DNA of 5,929 bases from the NCBI GenBank assembly GCA_028690555.1, contig JAQVBA010000039.1, forward strand, positions 1-5,929, written 5' to 3'. The stretch comes from Acholeplasmataceae bacterium. Its GTDB lineage: Bacteria; Bacillota_I; Bacilli_A; Acholeplasmatales; Acholeplasmataceae. The notes under the pieces were generated by a model that saw only the letters and a program-made list of their open reading frames with translations, searched no databases and had not been told where the DNA came from. Numbering within the stretch: the first letter of the stretch is position 1; every line of letters starts with the position of its first letter. The translations under genes and the position numbers were made by a program. Positions 4,107 through 5,929 of this stretch are shown here, piece by piece.

Positions 4107-5929
4107 ATGATTTATGAAAAAAAATATCTTGAACTACTCAGTCAAGATTTTCCAACGGTACAACATGCAAGTAGTGAAATTATTAATCTGAGTGCAATCC
4201 TAAATCTTCCGAAAGGTACAGAGATTTTTATTACGGATATTCATGGAGAATATGATGCATTTAATCATTATTTAAAAAATGCGTCAGGAATTATCAAAGA
4301 AAAGATCGATATTGTATTCCCAGAGGAATCCGAAGACAATCGGAGCCGACTGTCCTTTTTCATTTACTATCCAACGGATATGTTGAATAAATATCAATCA
4401 AAATTAGATCCCAATGATTTTCACAAACTCGTCAGAAAAACGTTATACCAAATGGTTCAATTATCAAAATATATTATTACAAAATATACAAAGAGCAAAG
4501 TCTCAAAAGCTCTTCCGAAAGAATTCGGATATATCATCACTGAATTGCTTTATGAATCTTCAGATCATGAAGATAAAGAAAGATATTATCAAGCAATCAT
4601 CGATTCAATTTTTGCAACAAAGAGAGAGAAAAAATTTATTGTTGAAATCAGTCGTTTTATTCGAAATATGGCGATTGATCGCTTACATATTGTAGGTGAT
4701 ATATTTGATCGTGGACCAAAACCGCATCTTATCATGGAAAAATTAATGCCGAAGAAAAATGTAGATATTCAATGGGGAAATCACGACATTATCTTTTTAG
4801 GGGCTGCAAGTGGTTCTGAAGTGATGGTTGCTAATGTGATTCGTATCGCCGCGAGATATAGCAATCTTGATTATTTAGAAGATGGATATGGGATTAGCAT
4901 GCTACCTCTTGCCAGATTTGCTCATAAGTATTATCGTGATGATTTATGCAAAGAATTTGTTCCAAAGAATCAAGATGTCACCAATGAAGAAGATTTGAAT
5001 TTTATGGCAAAAATTCATAAAGCAATTTCAATCATTCAATTTAAATTAGAAAAAGGTGTGATTGAACGTAATCCTAATTTCAAACTTGATGATCGGCTTT
5101 TACTCGATAAACTCGATTTAAAAAATCAAACAATATCAATTGATGGTATGACATATCCACTACTAGATAGCTATTTTCCCACCATTGATCAAAATAACCC
5201 ATATCAATTAACAGATGAAGAGCACGATGTAATCAATCATCTTACTCAATTATTTTTACATAATGAAATGCTTCAAAAACACGCAAAATATTTAATTCAA
5301 AAAGGCTCAATGTATTTGAAATATAACGGAAATCTTTTATTTCATGCGGTTATTCCGATGAACGCTGATGGCTCATTTATGGCTCAGGAGTTTGATGGTT
5401 TATTTTATAAAGGAAAAGCTTTATTTGATATTTGTGAACAAAAAATTAGACAAGCATATTTAAATCGATATACACCAAACCATGACAAAGACATTTTTAT
5501 GTATTTATGGCAAGGTTCAACGAGTCCACTCTTTGGAAAACATACGATGAAGACTTTTGAACGTTATTTTATTGCCGATAAAGCCTTAAGAAAAGAATTA
5601 AATAATCCTTATTATAAAAATAGAGTAGAAGAAGTGTCTTTGAAAAAGATTTATAAGGAATTTGGTTTAGATTTTCAACGTTCAAAAATCGTAAATGGTC
5701 ATGTGCCAATGGATATTACAAAAGGCGATCAAGTCATTTTAGGTAATCATCGGATTTACTCGATTGATGGTGGCATGAGTAAACAATATGCGGACACAAC
5801 ATCGATGGGTGGATATAGCTTAATTAGTGACTCTCATGCCTACTTTTTAGTATCACATGAAAGATTTGATACTTACGACGCACTGATACAAAAAGAAAAG
5901 GATATTGTATCTGTAACAAGAAGTGAAGA
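4107..5929 (+). CDS. fbp: Fructose-1,6-bisphosphatase class 3 (3' end outside the window)
   Basis: The frame is open from the ATG at 4107 to the last base: 607 full codons with no stop. The enzyme hydrolyses fructose 1,6-bisphosphate to fructose 6-phosphate and phosphate, the committed step of gluconeogenesis, in the cytoplasm. It belongs to the calcineurin-like metallophosphoesterases. The metal-binding signature is complete: DIHGE (44-48), GDIFDRG (197-203), WGNHD (223-227), NGHVP (530-534) and DGG (554-556). The stretch between WGNHD and NGHVP holds the long insertion typical of the Firmicutes enzyme, seen in segments such as YLWQGSTSPLFGK. The Bacillus subtilis protein is about 670 residues, so only the final few dozen residues are missing; the visible end (LVSHERFDTY...) is typical of the late part of the family. 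Known members need Mn2+ and respond to AMP and phosphoenolpyruvate; nothing in the sequence shows this directly. It is separated from the preceding genes by a terminator and is probably transcribed alone or with unseen downstream genes. Confidence 0.95.
   Translation, partial: MIYEKKYLELLSQDFPTVQHASSEIINLSAILNLPKGTEIFITDIHGEYDAFNHYLKNASGIIKEKIDIVFPEESEDNRSRLSFFIYYPTDMLNKYQSKLDPNDFHKLVRKTLYQMVQLSKYIITKYTKSKVSKALPKEFGYIITELLYESSDHEDKERYYQAIIDSIFATKREKKFIVEISRFIRNMAIDRLHIVGDIFDRGPKPHLIMEKLMPKKNVDIQWGNHDIIFLGAASGSEVMVANVIRIAARYSNLDYLEDGYGISMLPLARFAHKYYRDDLCKEFVPKNQDVTNEEDLNFMAKIHKAISIIQFKLEKGVIERNPNFKLDDRLLLDKLDLKNQTISIDGMTYPLLDSYFPTIDQNNPYQLTDEEHDVINHLTQLFLHNEMLQKHAKYLIQKGSMYLKYNGNLLFHAVIPMNADGSFMAQEFDGLFYKGKALFDICEQKIRQAYLNRYTPNHDKDIFMYLWQGSTSPLFGKHTMKTFERYFIADKALRKELNNPYYKNRVEEVSLKKIYKEFGLDFQRSKIVNGHVPMDITKGDQVILGNHRIYSIDGGMSKQYADTTSMGGYSLISDSHAYFLVSHERFDTYDALIQKEKDIVSVTRSE

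Noticed and set aside
4515..4530. TCCGAA-AGAA-TTCGGA palindrome inside fbp
   Set aside because: A short stem within conserved coding sequence with no T tract or other regulatory context; most likely chance.
4414..4695. 93-codon open frame on the + strand
   Set aside because: It lies in another frame within fbp, whose own frame here carries the GDIFDRG motif at the end of the interval; the product has no recognisable features.
1..5929. Mycoplasma genetic code (TGA as tryptophan)
   Set aside because: All tryptophans are TGG, no internal TGA occurs in any gene, and two genes end in TGA with sensible context (an ATGA overlap and a terminator stem).
1..5929. CRISPR array, tRNA, rRNA, insertion sequence or attachment-site repeats
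   Set aside because: No regularly spaced direct repeats, tRNA-like cloverleaf, transposase motif or terminal inverted repeats were seen on either strand.

Overview
The window is low-GC DNA with all genes on the + strand, of the kind seen in low-GC Gram-positive bacteria (Bacillota or the standard-code part of Mycoplasmatota, such as Acholeplasma/Izemoplasma-like lineages). This is inferred from the AT-rich codons, purine-rich Shine-Dalgarno sites and a Firmicutes-type class 3 fructose-1,6-bisphosphatase. Every tryptophan in the five loci is TGG, no gene carries an internal TGA, and two genes end in TGA, so the standard bacterial code (code 11) fits and the Mycoplasma code does not. The exact lineage cannot be fixed from the sequence alone.

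Layout. (1) 47-1414: a secreted, membrane-anchored FecR-domain protein, preceded by a hairpin that runs into its ribosome binding site. (2) 1411-2322: a soluble terpene-cyclase-like (squalene cyclase repeat) protein of unknown activity, joined to gene 1 by an ATGA overlap, with a terminator-shaped hairpin inside its first codons. (3) 2410-3675: a polytopic membrane protein of the DUF1576 type made of two homologous halves, interrupted by an in-frame TAG at 3403-3405. (4) 3668-4003: a 111-residue protein of unknown function with a GTG start that overlaps the end of the DUF1576 frame. (5) 4003-4106: an intergenic stretch with a rho-independent terminator and the leader of the next gene. (6) 4107 to the end of the window: class 3 fructose-1,6-bisphosphatase (fbp), lacking only its C-terminal end.

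How the genes relate. Genes 1 and 2 look like one translationally coupled unit. The DUF1576 locus has its own promoter (an extended -10 at 2373-2381) and shares a transcript with the 111-residue gene, which ends at the terminator. fbp is a separate unit and the only gene with a firmly known role (gluconeogenesis). The points most worth a second look are the TAG that splits the DUF1576 frame, the uncharacterised FecR/cyclase pair with its intragenic terminator-like hairpin, and the competing pairings around the terminator ahead of fbp.
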